Positions 1-17,105 are shown, counted from the first letter of the stretch. The stretch is DNA of 64,000 bases from Unio delphinus (GCA_029339505.1 JAQISU010000189.1:1550001-1614000), one strand, 5' to 3'. Notes: generated from the letters alone by a model not told the origin. A program made the numbers and translations.

Positions 1-2098
1 AACAAGCAATAAATTAGCCTAGCGTTATACTGAGGTCATAATGTCATAATATCGATTACTCTGTTTTTTTTTTGTATTGGTTGATGCTATCATTTTCGTC
101 GCTTTACCCTATACTTGTATCGGATGAGAGTCAATCTTTGTTGTAACTTTTGGTGAAGTAGCATCGCTTTGATAACTCAAACAACGGCAAGGAAAATTAA
201 TTAGTACCAGTGTCTCGTAGAGATCGACGTTACAGCAAGGCAGATTCGTGAAAACGCAGTATGAATGTTATTGCTGGCTTTTTATTTAACACTTTTGATT
301 AGGGTTGTCGACTTGCCTACCTTCATGTTTTCTGAATAGAAACGACGTCTTTCTTGTACTTACTTCAAGCGGATGTATACACTTCACAAGAATACCGTAA
401 AACAAATAAATATATTATGATATTTTGTTAGGATATTCGTGGTAAGTTTTCTTTTCGTGCTCGTTTGCGAATTTAAGAAGTTGAATTTTTTCCTGATTTA
501 TGCGCAATGAGTTTGCAAAATATCTGTTTAAGAACAATTTTTTTCTAAGTTTCGTCTGGTAAAAAACCGAATATATTGTACACGATTAAAGTGAATGATA
601 TATTGTTATATTAACTGTGATTAATACAACGGATAAATAAAGTTCAGATTTGTTTGGGAGTTTTATAGCTTGGTTTATATTCTTTACTGCTTGCATAATC
701 CTCATTGTTGTGCAGTAATACATTTCTTTTCATCAGCCTCTTCTGAAAAATCTATGGAGAAGATAAACAAAAACGTGTCCAAACGAAAAATTGAAATTGC
801 AGTGGACAAAGAAGGAAAAAAGAACATATTTAACAAGATGCAAAAATAAATTGCAAAGATTGGTGAGGTGTCCATGTATGACAGGGTTCTAACCACTAGT
901 ATCGCCGTGTGCGTGATAAGTGGATGTCCATAGATTGCAATTCATTTACTATATAAATTCAGGGGATTTTCCTGTCAAGATGTCCAATTTTTCAATGGAT
1001 TTTTTTTATTCATCCGTTTGTATTTAAATGAAGTGAATTTATTTGACAATCTTAACTAAGACTCTATTAAAAACTGGGCCAGAATTTCGTTTGAAGATCG
1101 TTCTTTAAAACAATTTCAAACTGTCACGAAATGAAGAGTAACAGACAGATATATATGATACACTCTGAGGAAACAACACACTCGAATCAAGTACTGAACC
1201 GATTAATCGGATCTTAAATTAGGAGAAACTTCCCAAATGTTTACATGACTGTGACCTATAGAAAAATTATTAGACAGCCGGAAGTGATAGTTGCTTTGTT
1301 TGACTGGCTACAAGTCGGCTATACTTGACACTCACTAAAGAAACGGGGGGAAAGCATGCAATTGCATGCAGAGTGCTAAAAACGGATTATCTTGTCTGAA
1401 TTTAGTGTTTTAAATAATGATTTTTATTTTTGCTTAAAGTTTTAAAATAATTATGCATTTCAATTCATTGTTATAGACAAAGTCGGAAATATTTTTTTAA
1501 ATATTTCCAATCGCAGTCATTTGCATTTAAACACCTTATCAATTTCCTACAACAATTTCTACAGTTATATCTTTATTGAACTGTTCTACTTTAATCGTAA
1601 TAATTTTGGAAATTTTTAAATGGTACAAATGCCGGAATTCCATTTTCAGCCCCCTCCCATTCCAGTCATTTCAAGCTTACTAAACACTAAACATCAAATG
1701 AAATCCAGTCTGTTCATCTACATTACAATCGTTGCCATGCACCTTTCATGTCGAACAAAAGCCGCGTTTACACCGCTGCATCACCTCAGTGCCCGAAAAC
1801 TAGCCAAGACGGACGGACAGACGGACAAGGATAACCCAACAATTGTTGTTGTGGGGAAATATTTAAGGAATATTTAAGCTGATTTTGCTTAACTAGACTG
1901 CAGCTGTTGATGCGGTATACTACACTTTGCGAGGTGTCAGTTTTTGAGACACAAGTTACGTGTTGCTTAACTGAATGAAATTTGATAATGATTCGTGTAA
2001 GTCGTCAAAGCAAACCCGTCTTTAAAGTGGCAAACTACTCGTGATGCTCATTTATAATAAGGTTTGGAAAGTCTATGAAACTCCTTTCAGTTTTTATT
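1..2098. other. No gene recognised; AT-rich unique sequence
   Basis: AT-rich sequence with scattered stop codons in all frames. The longest open frames are 64-85 codons and resemble no family I know. The only structure noted is a 16-bp perfect palindrome at 1354-1369, which is listed separately. Confidence 0.6.
1354..1369. other. 16-bp perfect palindrome
   Basis: GCATGCAATTGCATGC reads the same on both strands. It contains two overlapping POU-octamer-like ATGCAAT halves. A role as a binding site is speculation; only the symmetry is visible. Confidence 0.6.
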
Positions 2099-2458
2099 GG
2101 AAGTACTATTAAACATTTGCTTTTAGTTTATGATGGGAGTACTATTAAACATTTGCTTTTAGTTTATGATGGGAGTACTATTAAACATTTGCTTTTAGTT
2201 TATGATGGGAGTACTATTAAACATTTAATTTTAGTTTATGATGGGAGTACTATTAAACATTTGATTTTAGTTTATGATGGGAGTACTATTAAACATTTGC
2301 TTTTAGTTTATGATGGGAGTACTATTAAACATTTGCTTTTAGTTTATGATGGGAGTACTATTAAACATTTGCTTTTAGTTTATGATGGGAGTACTATTAA
2401 ACATTTGCTTTTAGTTTATGATGGGAGTACTATTAAACAGTTGCTTTTATTTTATGAT
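2099..2458. repeat. 36-bp minisatellite, 10 copies
   Basis: Ten head-to-tail 36-bp units, each starting GGGAGTACTATTAAAC and ending TTTATGAT. Copies differ at only a few positions (for example TTTGCTTT versus TTTAATTT). Decayed units continue to about 2700, where GTACTA or a close relative recurs with lost spacing. The period is divisible by three, so it translates as a 12-residue repeat, but there is no sign of real coding. Confidence 0.95.
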
Positions 2459-2700
2459 GAGAGGAGTACTATATTTAATTCTGCTTTAGTTTCTTGAAGG
2501 GAGTACTATTTTAAAATCACCTTCTGTTTATCACAGTAATATTATTTTATAATTGCTTTTGGTTTTTGATGAGAGTAATATTTAAATTTGCCTCAGATTT
2601 TAATTGGTGTACTAATTGAAATACACGTGTTTTTTCATTGGTGTACTATTGTACACTAACCTTATGAATTTTATTGGAATACTATATTAAATTTGTTCCC
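2459..2700. repeat. Degenerate flank of the 36-bp minisatellite
   Basis: Recognisable but diverged units (GGAGTACTAT, GAGAGTAATATT, GGTGTACTAATT, GGTGTACTATTG, GGAATACTATAT) follow the homogeneous block. The array therefore decays towards its right edge, as expected when homogenisation acts mainly on the array interior. Confidence 0.7.
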
Positions 2701-4412
2701 TGGAATCGCTGAGCCAACTTGTATATATAGAAATGTGAAAAAGACGCGAGCAACTTCTGTGAATCTCTTTTGGTTTTCGCATTAGCGATAAGAAAAGCTT
2801 GCTAATGGACTAGGCCGAGGATGCTTATATGTGCATCTCATACATGACCTTTGCATGTCTTTGGTCCGACCTTACATAAAGACTTGTCAGAATTAATTTT
2901 GCTTGTTTGACAGATAATTGTGTCATTAATCTATAAAGACCAGCACCAATACATATCTAATACATTAACTAGCCGCCTTGGTCCTAATTTTGCGTCAAAA
3001 CTAATCAATATTAGGCAAAAATATTTACCAGGCACGTGCGGAAAATAAAAAGGTATGCGTCTCGAGGAACCATTGTTATTGTTGTCATGTTCTTTTGATG
3101 ATGAGAGTATCAATCATATCGAGAACTGTCTTGTATTTATTAGTTTAACACATAAATGCCAGAAGGGAAAAGCTAGAAGTGGTCTACAGCTTATTCGTGT
3201 GTCCTTGTCGATCAACGAAAACACTAAAACAACGCCAAGTATTAAACTTCTGAAAACATACCTCGACGACTGATGGATATTTTTGTTGTTATTGTCTTTA
3301 TTATAATTTCATCAATTACAGTACCATACCGTAAACATGATCCTAACGTCAACATGAATATGAGGCGTGCGATTCCAATATAAGCAAGAATTCCGAATAT
3401 TCACTTCACACTTGGATCTCCTTATTACCATCTGTTATGAACACGTCCACTCTTGCACTTCGATACAAAATATGTCATTCTCATCAAGAACACGGGAGAA
3501 AACCTCGTGAAATTGTCTTCGTTTTGCCATGCAATAAAAGATAGCATAAGAAAAAGTATGGCTTGTTGAAATTTTAACTTGCCAAGGTTTACCAGAAGCT
3601 TTTTATTTTGACAAGCAGTCTGTCTTGGTGCCCAACACTACGCTATAAGATGAGGAAAAAGTGGATAGGAAGCCACTGAAAGATGCAATGAACTGTGTTG
3701 ATTAATCGTGGTCTATTTCTCTTGTCAAAATTTGATTGTCAATCAAAAATGATTAGATCTATTCAAATTCCTACATTTGCCCACATATACTAATTTTACC
3801 AAAATTCAAGATTGTATATTTTTTTCAAGTAACGGCAATCAAATGTTTTAAATTTACTCTTTCGCACCTTACTAAACTTACAACCTGACTCCTTGGTGCG
3901 GAATAGAAAGTACGATTAAAACAAATGCACGTCCAGAAAATGCAGGGGCTCATATCCTGTCCTCTACACAAAAGTTGACATCCAGATCTCAACTATACTG
4001 AGAAATATGGGTTTAATCATGCGCACTAAACAATATAAGTTACAGAACTTTTAATATCATGGTGTTTTCATAGGTCTACTACGGGAACTGATTTAGTACC
4101 GCTAGTCATACAGTCTATCGTTGAACGAAGTAATAACATGGTCCAGTATATGTATAAAGTTTTCATCTTCAACAATAGAGCTAGTAAATAACACTTCTTT
4201 ACTAATTACAAGGGTGCCTGACGGCTAAATTAATCAACAAGGCTCGGGAAACTTACTATCTTCATTAGGTACCGCAACTAATTGATGCTTTTGTGTCGTC
4301 CAGGAATGGTTCTTGTCACTCATTCGAACACGTTCCGTGCATCTGGCTTACGAGACGATTGTCTACAACAACAGTTACTCCGACGTAAATCAGAAGCGGG
4401 ATGAACTTGGCA

Positions 4413-4414
<2 letters not shown>
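2701..4414. other. No feature recognised
   Basis: Unique AT-rich sequence. Open frames of 60-72 codons overlap on both strands near 2931-3273 and show no recognisable domain. I see no repeat or RNA gene. Confidence 0.5.

Positions 4415-4494
<80 letters not shown>
4415..4494. repeat. (AT)n microsatellite, about 40 units
   Basis: Uninterrupted AT dinucleotide tract of about 80 bp. It is self-complementary and can extrude as a cruciform. Confidence 0.98.
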
Positions 4495-4499
<5 letters not shown>

Positions 4500-6178
4500 C
4501 TGTGTTGTGTAACTGTCGTTTAACATCTTGTACGCAAAAATTCGCCAAGATTTCGAGTTTTTGTGATAATGAGAAGGAAATATATACCACTAGCAATTTA
4601 TCGTAAATAGAAGCATCGTAATAAAAAGGAACTAGAGAAGTTATGTCCTTATACATTCGATCATTCCACGTACCATCCTTTTTTCCGTGATCATCTAGCC
4701 ATTTTTATAGCAATTTCAGCGAAGGTACTAAGGGAGTTGAGGGGAAAACAAAGGCATATCGGCAGCCAGAGCTGCAAGATAATACCCCCTCCCCCTACAA
4801 AGAAAAGACAAAACAACAAACAGAAAAACAATATATAAACGTTGGGATCTCCAAAACAAAGAATCGTGTATCGCCAGCCAATTTTACGATAGACTCTAAT
4901 TAGACTCATATGATGCGTTATCTACATAATATTTAGCCTGTCATGAGATTATAAATATAATACGTCCATTTATGTGGATTGTTTTTAACTTCTCGGAATC
5001 GACTCTTCGTCACACAGACTGGTTCTTTCAACAAAGGATCGTACTACAGCTTACGAATAATCGGGGGGATTGGAAGGCCAACTAGACTTGTTCTAACATG
5101 TGTGGGAGCGTCATAGGAAGAAAATATTTTCCATATTGAAGATAGAAAAAAAGGAGCTAGATGTTGATAAGAAAAAGTAAATGCTTATTTTTTTCTCTCT
5201 CAAGTTTCAAGGTTATTTCTTGTCTCAATGTTTTCAGCAATGCATGCATAAAACGTTATCACTCAGTGATCAAGATTGTTAACAGATATTCGACATGAAA
5301 TATTGGCAAAACGAAGAGTAGCATCAGGCGAAAAATTCACTTTTTTTTACTATTATTTTGTCGCCGCTATTTCTCATTCCTTATTGTTTTTTGCGTGGTG
5401 TTTTACCGTCGTAAAGACGTTTAGGAAAACAAGTTTTGGTGTATCAAAATAGATCATATGACGGGAACGACGAATACATAGTGTTTCTGGAATTTTTCAG
5501 TGTGCAAGTCTTTTTAGCACTCAAACGCATCATGTATGTAATAAAACAAAGAGAAGCGATAAATGTACTAAATTAGAATAAAACAGAACTGTTCAAATAA
5601 CATTTTGTGAAAGATACTGAAAAAAATGAATCGTCATACTTGTTTTATTACGTAAGTACTTATTTGATCGAAACGTGACAATTCTCCCAACATCAGAAAG
5701 TTTTGCGATTCTAGAAAAATGTTCATCATGTTTCACAAACGTGTTCCTTAATTCATATTATATTCAATTAGTATATTTTGTTCGTTACTGGAAAGCAGTT
5801 ACTTGACAAACTATTTTCCGGAACTGAAATCATATGATTAATTTATACCTGAATTTAGTTATTTTTTAAAATTTTTATTTAAATGCAATGCTACCATCAT
5901 CGTCTGAGCTGTAATTAATGAATGTCGCTGTGTTGACTATAATTTGCATGTATTGTCTCACAAAATGTATTAACATCATATATTAGTGAATCACGCTTTA
6001 CCATACAAATGACTCTTCTAAATTTAAAGATAATAATTAGCACGCTCAAATCCATTACTATATCTCTAATTTAGATCTAATGGTCACTTTTCAGCTCACC
6101 ACATCAATAAAACATAGCACGGTGAAAGATATATGTCTATTTCTGTGACAGCAGAAGGTCGGCTTCATTGCATATTTG
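4495..6178. other. No feature recognised
   Basis: Unique AT-rich sequence with short T and A runs. No coding signature, tRNA-like boxes or tandem repeats were seen. Confidence 0.5.
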
Positions 6179-6375
6179 TTTTTGTTGTTGTGGTTTTTAA
6201 CTCACTTTTTCAGCACACGACAGGCTATACATGGTACCATCTTTAATTGGTGGAAGAACCACTTACTTTCTCGTATGTATACGAGTGTCGAGCTCGAAAC
6301 ATGTGGACAGAGATGAGATGTCAGTTATCGGTAAAGCTGAACCCTTTAGATCAATCAGACAACCGGGGCCACCAT
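6179..6375 (-). mobile_element. SINE-1 copy (tRNA-derived SINE), diverged
   Basis: Read on the minus strand this has a tRNA-like head (GATTGATCTAAAG, then CATCTCATCTCTGTC). A body follows with GTGGTTCTTCCACCAAT, then CCATGTATAGCCTGTCGTG and a tail GCTGAAAAAGTGAGTTAAA plus CAACAAC. The order and motifs match the plus-strand copies at 18621 and 51152. The central part is shorter than in those copies. No clear target duplication was found, which suggests an old insertion. Confidence 0.8.
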
Positions 6376-7029
6376 GATTAATTCGAAGTTGCAGAACACT
6401 AGTCGTTTCATTGCCTTGTTGGGGGAAGGAGTAAAGGGGTGTTGTTTGTTTGTTGTTGTTTTTTTCTTTAGTTAATTATATTATTTTTACAAATTTTATT
6501 ATAATGTATTTTTGAACTGATTTAAATTGTATAGACTTGTATTATGCATTAACTTTAAAGTATATAAATTAACTATATATCATTATTCTTTATTCTTTAT
6601 GGTATAATTTGCATGTATTAACTTTTGTACTTTTATTTGTTATATGTCTACCGATCTTTTCTTTCTAACGTTCCTTGATAAATTTCGACATTTGTAAAAC
6701 TGAAAATGTTCCTTTAAAGTTTATACCTATTTTGCATCAATAGTTCAACTAGTAGATACCAGTTATTTACATACCCACCTCCACCTTAGGCCACCCCCAC
6801 CCCAAATCGCAATTAATTGCAAAGTTTAGGTTGATGCACCTGTACATGTAAAAAGATAAGTGACTGGAATCATGTATGGTGTATACATAAATATGGTCAG
6901 CAGCCATCAACACTGCACATGTGGTCAAAACAACATCTTTTATGTCAACGAAACAAATTTTCCAATTGCATATTGTTGAAATTACTGTGTGGACTTGCAA
7001 ATTTTACACACTGACGCTCCTATTGTTAC
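6376..7029. other. No feature recognised
   Basis: Unique AT-rich sequence with a T/G-rich stretch near 6440-6470. No gene or repeat is supported. Confidence 0.5.
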
Positions 7030-7295
7030 GGGTTCCAACCCCGGACGAGTCATAGCAAAGACTTACAAAAGTAGTACTAACAGTTGCCTCGCTTGGAGAT
7101 CAGCATTAAGAGGTTTGTGTTAGGACTGGTTTGTCTGGTGTCATGACATTTGACAGGGCGGGACATCATGCTACATGCTTGCGGCGTGATGCCCGAGTGC
7201 TGGACATCACCATAAATTGTCATACTGCAGACTTCGTAGCGATATGATTGAAAAACGTTTAAAGCTACATTAAAAATCCAAATCACACACACGCT
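7030..7295 (+). mobile_element. SINE-2 copy, 5' part eroded
   Basis: It begins at the box-B-like GGGTTCCAACCCC. It then carries the family landmarks GGAGATCAGCATTAAGAGG, GTGTTAGGACTGG, GGCGTGATGCCC, CGTAGCGATATGATTGAAA and TTAAAGCTACATTAAAA, and ends in CACACACACG. The box A half of the tRNA-like head is not recognisable. These motifs occur in the same order in the copies at 19605 and 45495, and in reverse orientation at 22868 and 26190. Confidence 0.88.
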
Positions 7296-7612
7296 CGCGC
7301 ACTCCTATATGATGAAAACATGTCAGTAAGACAACGGAGATACACCAATTTGTTGTCATGTCTACATAATGATATGAACAATGAGGAACATAATGTTATC
7401 AATTGTTTAAAGCAAAAACGCCATTTTGTTTTCCAAAAATAGCAAGAAGCTGAAGAAGCTCATAAAATGCCTTAGAAATTGAAAATAACATACAAGGTTT
7501 ACAGTCTTTCTTTCTGTATCTATCTGTCCCTTTGTCCGTATGTTTTGTCTGTATGTCCATCTGTCTCTGTGCCTCTCTCTCCAATACATTAAATTAAACT
7601 TCCATATCTGTA

Positions 7613-7614
<2 letters not shown>

Positions 7615-7643
<29 letters not shown>

Positions 7644-7681
7644 TGTATGTATGTATGTATGTATGTATGTATGTATGTGTG

Positions 7682-7743
<62 letters not shown>
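7615..7743. repeat. Compound microsatellite (ATGT)n-(GT)n-(GA)n
   Basis: Three adjoining simple tracts: ATGT tetranucleotides to about 7676, GT to about 7697, then GA to 7743. Confidence 0.97.
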
Positions 7744-7745
<2 letters not shown>

Positions 7746-8761
7746 CTAATATGATATCAAACTTTTAAATCAGATGCTAATACATTTTCAGAATGGACCT
7801 TAACATTTTAAACAGTATTTTTTGCCTGGTTTACTTTGCTTCTTTTTGCTGTGGCAATGTGTTTTCGGCAAGTTTGTTAAATATGGGCTCAAATCGACGT
7901 GGATATAAATAGGATGAGAAAACAGTTTATAAAGCAAACTAAGTTCGATTCCAATGTAATTATGCTTTCAGTGGTTTGAAAAGATATTTTTTTTTATAAT
8001 ATGTCATACCATTTCGTGAACATATTGATTTCTGTTAGCCTCATTTAATAACAGACATATTTCCTTTTTTCAAAAATTTGACAATTGCTTTGCATATGTT
8101 AGCTTTACGTGTATCATGGGTGCTAGCTATCTTTGCTTGGGTAACATCGATTGATTGGTACTTTAGGAATATGTAAAAACACGGACTTCGTTAGCGTCTG
8201 GTTTTACTTGCATGCAAAAGCATGTTCGGAAAAAATCTATAAATGCCATCTACGTATCCCCTATTACTTAATCTGAAGTCTGGGCGTGACCTGAAACTCT
8301 TCATATCAAACCATTTTAATACTCACCATGTTGCCGATTCTTGGTAAATGTCACTTCCGAAAGCACGAATCTAGTGTCTCGTCGTGGTCAAAGAAATTAG
8401 TAGGAACCCGGTACGAATCAGCCTTTGTGACAGAATGTCATATGTACCCAGTAATCACCGATTTATTACTTCCAACATCTGGAAAAGAGTTTACACGTAA
8501 TAAATTTAAAACTTTGTGGAGATTAAGACGAATTCTGGCAAGAAAAGGGCATGTCTGTAATCAGCAAGGCTGTACACAACGTCTGTATTTGCACTACCCC
8601 CGTATGCGCTTTCTCGTTTCTGTTCTTTGTGTGTAAAATAAATAATACTGATCGAAGGGGAAATTGGTCGTTCATTATCTAAGGACTAATGTTCTGGGGA
8701 CGAAATAAAGCTTACTTTAACTGACCTCCGATTTTCCATACAAAAACATCGTGCGATATTC
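7744..8761. other. No gene recognised
   Basis: Unique sequence. A 102-codon open frame at 8328-8636 (+) is the longest non-repetitive frame here. Its translation has scattered Lys/Arg and Cys but no domain I recognise, and no splice or homology support, so I do not call it a gene. Confidence 0.45.
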
Positions 8762-8778
8762 GGGGGGGGGGGGGGGGG
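8762..8778. repeat. Poly-G run, 17 G
   Basis: Seventeen consecutive G residues, shortly before the 37-bp minisatellite. The exact length is prone to sequencing error. Confidence 0.9.
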
Positions 8779-8824
8779 TACAGTACGGTAAAACTAAAGT
8801 CTTGAAAACACAAGTAACAGATTA

Positions 8825-10708
8825 ATTGAATCCTACCATTATCCCCACCGGTCACAGACTGACAGAATCCCACCATTATCCCCACCGGTCACAGACTGAT
8901 AGAATTCCACCATTATCCCCACCAACCACAGACTGATTGAATCCTACCATTATCCCCACCAACCACAGACTGACAGAATCCCACCATTATCCCCACCGGT
9001 CACAGACTGATAGAATTCCACCACTAACCCCACCGGTCACAGACTGACAGAATCCTACCATTATCCCCACCAATCACAGACTGATTGAATCCTACCATTA
9101 TCCCCACCAACCACAGACTGACAGAATCCTACCATTATCCCCACCGGTCACAGACTGATAGAATTCCACCCTCCCCCCACCAACCACAGACTGATAGAAT
9201 TCCACCATTATCCCCACCAACCACAGACTGACAGAATCCTACCATTATCCCCACAGACCCTCCCCCCACCAACCACAGACTGATAGAATTCCACCATTAT
9301 CCCCACCAACCACAGACTGACAGAATCCTACCATTATCCCCACCAACCACAGACTGACAGAATCCTACCATTATCCCCACCAACCACAGACTGATTGAAT
9401 CCTACCATTATCCCCACCAACCACAGACTGACAGAATCCTACCATTATCCCCACCAAGCACAGACTGATTGAATCCTACCATTATCCCCACCAACCACAG
9501 ACTGACAGAATCCCACCATTATCCCCATCGGTCACAGACTGATTGAATCCCACCACTAACCCCACCGGTCACAGACTGACAGAATCCTACCATTATCCCC
9601 ACCAACCACAGACTGATTGAATCCTACCATTATCCCCACCAACCACAGACTGACAGAATCCTACCATTATCCCCACCAAGCACAGACTGATTGAATCCTA
9701 CCATTTTCCCCACCAACCACAGACTGACAGAATCCCACCATTATCCCCACCGGTCACAGATTGATAGAATCCCACCATTATCCCCACCAACCACAAACTG
9801 ACAGAATCCCACCATTATCCCCACCGGTCACAGACTGACAGAATCCTACCATTATCCCCACCAACCACAGACTGATTGAATCCTACCATTATCCCCACCA
9901 ACCACAGACTGACAGAATCCTACCATTATTTCCACCAAGCACAGACTGATTGAATCCTACCATTATCCCCACCAACCACAGACTGACAGAATCCCACCAT
10001 TATCCCCACCGGTCACAGACTGATTGAATCCCACCACTAACCCCACCGGTCACAGACTGATTGAATCCCACCACTAACCCCACCGGTCACAGACTGACAG
10101 AATCCTACCATTATCCCCACCAACCACAAACTGATTGAATCCTACCATTATCCCCACCAACCACAGACTGATTGAATCCTACCATTATCCCCACCAACCA
10201 CAGACTGACAGAATCCCACCATTATCCCCACCGGTCACAGACTGATTGAATCCCACCACTAACCCCACCGGTCACAGACTGACAGAATCCTACCATTATC
10301 CCCACCAACCACAGACTGATTGAATCCTACCATTATCCCCACCAACCACAGACTGACAGAATCCTACCATTATCCCCACCAAGCACAGACTGATTGAATC
10401 CTACCATTATCCCCACCAACCACAGACTGACAGAATCCCACCATTATCCCCACCGGTCACAGATTGATAGAATTCCACCATTATCCCCACCGTTCACAGA
10501 CTGATAGAATCCCACCATTATCCCCACCAACCACAGACTGACAGAATCCCACCATTATCCCCACCGGTCACAGACTGATAGAATTCCACCATTATCCCCA
10601 CCGTTCACAGACTGATAGAATCCCACCACTATCCCCACCGGTCACAGATAGATAGAATTTTACCATTATCCCCACCAACCACAGACTGACAGAATCCCAC
10701 CATTATCT
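8825..10708. repeat. 37-bp minisatellite, about 51 copies, with higher-order structure
   Basis: Unit of 37 bp built around ACCATTATCCCCACC and CACAGACTGA. Each unit varies at three places: AAC, GGT, AAG, AAT or GTT before CACAGA; CAG, TTG or TAG after ACTGA; and CCT, CCC or TCC after AAT. Variants follow a repeating order, so a six-unit (222-bp) higher-order repeat is visible in the right half. The top strand is C-rich and G-poor, unlike the AT-rich surroundings. Two units near 9171 and 9254 carry a CCTCCCCCC change; the second also has an internal deletion. Confidence 0.97.
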
Positions 10709-11513
10709 GCCAATTTAAAACTTAAGAAAAGACAAAGAAAAATGCATTCTTTATTGTAGGCACCCTGACGAGTAGCAAGTAGATCCTGATTTTTATCCGA
10801 AGCTTGTTGCTAGGAATTGCTTAATTTAAATATAGCCCAAAACCACAACGAATGTGCATGTACTCAGGTAAGGAACAGACTAATTTAAAAATATAGGACG
10901 CAACATCGTCTCGATCTATGTGTTGTTTGTACCCCAAAATTGTATCCCAAAATCTTCAATCCTTGCGAGGGGCGGGGGGGGGAAGGGGGGGGGCTTTTGC
11001 GTCCCATTTGAGTACAAATAAACTAAAAAATTTAAAAAATTGCGTATGACAGCTCTCACATTTTTGAAGCGTCCAGTTATAAATATTACATGTCACGCTA
11101 TCTTGATGGGGTTAAGATCCCTTTCTTTGATCCGGAAAATATTGAAACGTTTGCGATCGGGGGAGATAATTAACGACGAATGAACAGAAAGATTTAAGTT
11201 TTCTTCATTGGAGGAAAAGAATACAACCAAGTTGCATATCGAGTACATCAATTCTCCTACTGACTGTATTACACACAAAAACTCGTGTTAATGCGTTTTT
11301 GTAATCTAAAGTGAAAAGTTAAACTATAGCGAGGAAAAATGAAATGTGTAACGTGTTTTCGTTCTTAACGCCAATTAAATTTGACCACCGAAACAGTTAG
11401 AAATACCTTTTAACAAATCTGAATTTCGAAATGTATTTTTTGAATGTCAAATTACTTGAACCAAAGTCTTCATAGTTCTCTTATAATAAATAGAGGATAT
11501 TGTAGTAGTGCTA
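10709..11513. other. No gene recognised; one G-rich tract
   Basis: Unique AT-rich sequence apart from an impure G tract at about 10969-10993 (GGGGCGGGGGGGGGAAGG and following Gs). No coding support. Confidence 0.5.
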
Positions 11514-11648
11514 ATTCCAAATGAAATTACGGTAAGAGGCATTCCAAATGAAATTACGGTAAGAGGCATTCCAAATGAAATTACGGTAGGAGGCATTCCA
11601 AATGAAATTACGGTAGGAGGCATTCCAAATGAAACTACGGTAGGAGAC
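11514..11648. repeat. 27-bp minisatellite, 5 copies
   Basis: Five exact-length units of ATTCCAAATGAAATTACGG plus TAAGAGGC or TAGGAGGC. The first two carry TAAGAGGC, the next two TAGGAGGC, and the last has AAACTACGG and ends in AGAC. Confidence 0.95.
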
Positions 11649-12017
11649 AAGTCGAATACATGGGACATCTGGCGAACAAACTATTAAATGCACTTAAAAG
11701 TACTAGACTATCGTCATAACTTTCGCTTGAAATGAGCTCTGATAGTTATCGCAAGACAAACATACTGAATTTATTTGACCAAAACTGAAGAATTGTGTAC
11801 TGGCTTTAAAATAAATTCGGATGCCTCGGTTATTTCTCTGTCCTATACATGAAGTGATGACGTCATTTGTGGTAATATTAGATGTTATTGCGTGTGATGC
11901 ATATATAAAAACTATAATATGAGTATATTAACCCAAGTAAGATAATAATCATGTGATAAGTTTTTATTTGTTTTCTTATGATAAATATTCATTACATAGC
12001 TTGAATAAAGACTGACA
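11649..12017. other. No feature recognised
   Basis: Unique AT-rich sequence with no supported feature. Confidence 0.45.
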
Positions 12018-12117
12018 AACATACATACATACATACATACATACATACATACAGACAGACAGACAGACAGACATATAATCAAATAAACAGACATACAGAC
12101 AGACGAACAGACATACA
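12018..12117. repeat. (ATAC)n-(AGAC)n microsatellite, imperfect right part
   Basis: ATAC tetranucleotides switch to AGAC near 12052. Imperfect CAGACATA units then follow to about 12117. Confidence 0.95.
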
Positions 12118-12881
12118 ATATTGTTGTGGTGAATATAATTTACTGTTTTCTTTTTCAACGACGGCTCTAGCTCCATTCCACTCCTGAGTATTTAAACAGA
12201 GGATAATTATCCGAGCCTGTGGTTAATGTTCTAAAGACACGAACCATGCTTGGAAAAGCAGTAATTAGTTTCTTCAATACGGCCTTAAGTGTAAACGGCA
12301 GAATTTAATTTAGACAGCTTCTTCTTTGAGTGCTGAATATCTTAATCTGGCAAGCAATTCAAATAAAAGAATAAATAAGAATTAACGCTATTTACAATCA
12401 CAGAATCGCAGTAATCAAGGAATGAAACAATCCGTGTGCTGGATTGTTTGGCAAACATTGCTGTTATTTCTCGCAAATTAAACACTCTGCCATCGGTATG
12501 CTTTCTAAAACAAAAATCAACCGTATGCAATCTAATACATGTTCATCGATGTTATTTAGGTGAGGGAGCCTTGTTATCCCAACCGCCATCTTTAGTACCA
12601 CATGTTTTATTTCTTCAGGCGTTTTCCGTAACTTTTGGCATTTTGAATAGTTGGGCATACAGTGATGTCAAAGATCACTTGGTAATGTTCCGATTCCAGT
12701 ATGTATAGAGTGATTTTGGAAGAGAAATAAGTTTATGTTAAATTTAAAAACATTATCAATGGCTGATACGACTTTTAAACGTTCTCTTGCAAAGTCTCTG
12801 ATAATTCTAACAATGGAGTATTCTTCTAGATGTTCTGCTCAACCTATCAAGCTCGCACTAAGTCGTACATTAATGCTGAAT
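12118..12881. other. No gene recognised
   Basis: Unique sequence. Open frames of 62-90 codons overlap on both strands at 12342-12708 and are too short and featureless to call. Confidence 0.45.
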
Positions 12882-12883
12882 AT

Positions 12884-12918
<35 letters not shown>

Positions 12919-12943
12919 TATTTATTTAATTATTTATTTATTT

Positions 12944-12999
<56 letters not shown>

Positions 13000-13044
13000 T
13001 ATTTATTTAATTATTTATTTATTATTTATTTATTTATATTTATT

Positions 13045-13099
<55 letters not shown>

Positions 13100-13110
13100 T
13101 TTGTTTATTT
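12882..13110. repeat. (ATTT)n microsatellite, about 230 bp
   Basis: TTTA tetranucleotides with periodic phase breaks (ATATTT, AATTATTT, TTATTATTT). The break pattern near 12918-12946 recurs near 12998-13029, so a block was internally duplicated. Confidence 0.96.
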
Positions 13111-13224
13111 GAACAATAAAATGTGAATATGTGAGCATTATATTTGTTAGTATAAATAAATCATTAAAGCAGTGTAACTTTATTATCTATCTCTTACCAA
13201 TAAGTCTAGCTACTTCCAAATCTT

Positions 13225-17105
<3,881 letters not shown>

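Noticed and set aside
2075..2497. 140-codon open frame with a perfect 12-residue repeat (STIKHLLLVYDG)
   Set aside because: The 36-bp unit is divisible by three and lacks stop codons in this frame, so openness is automatic. The units decay outside the frame and there is no signal, domain or splice support.
8328..8636. 102-codon plus-strand frame as a possible small gene
   Set aside because: No domain, no homologue recognised, no promoter or splice evidence; such frames are expected by chance in 64 kb.
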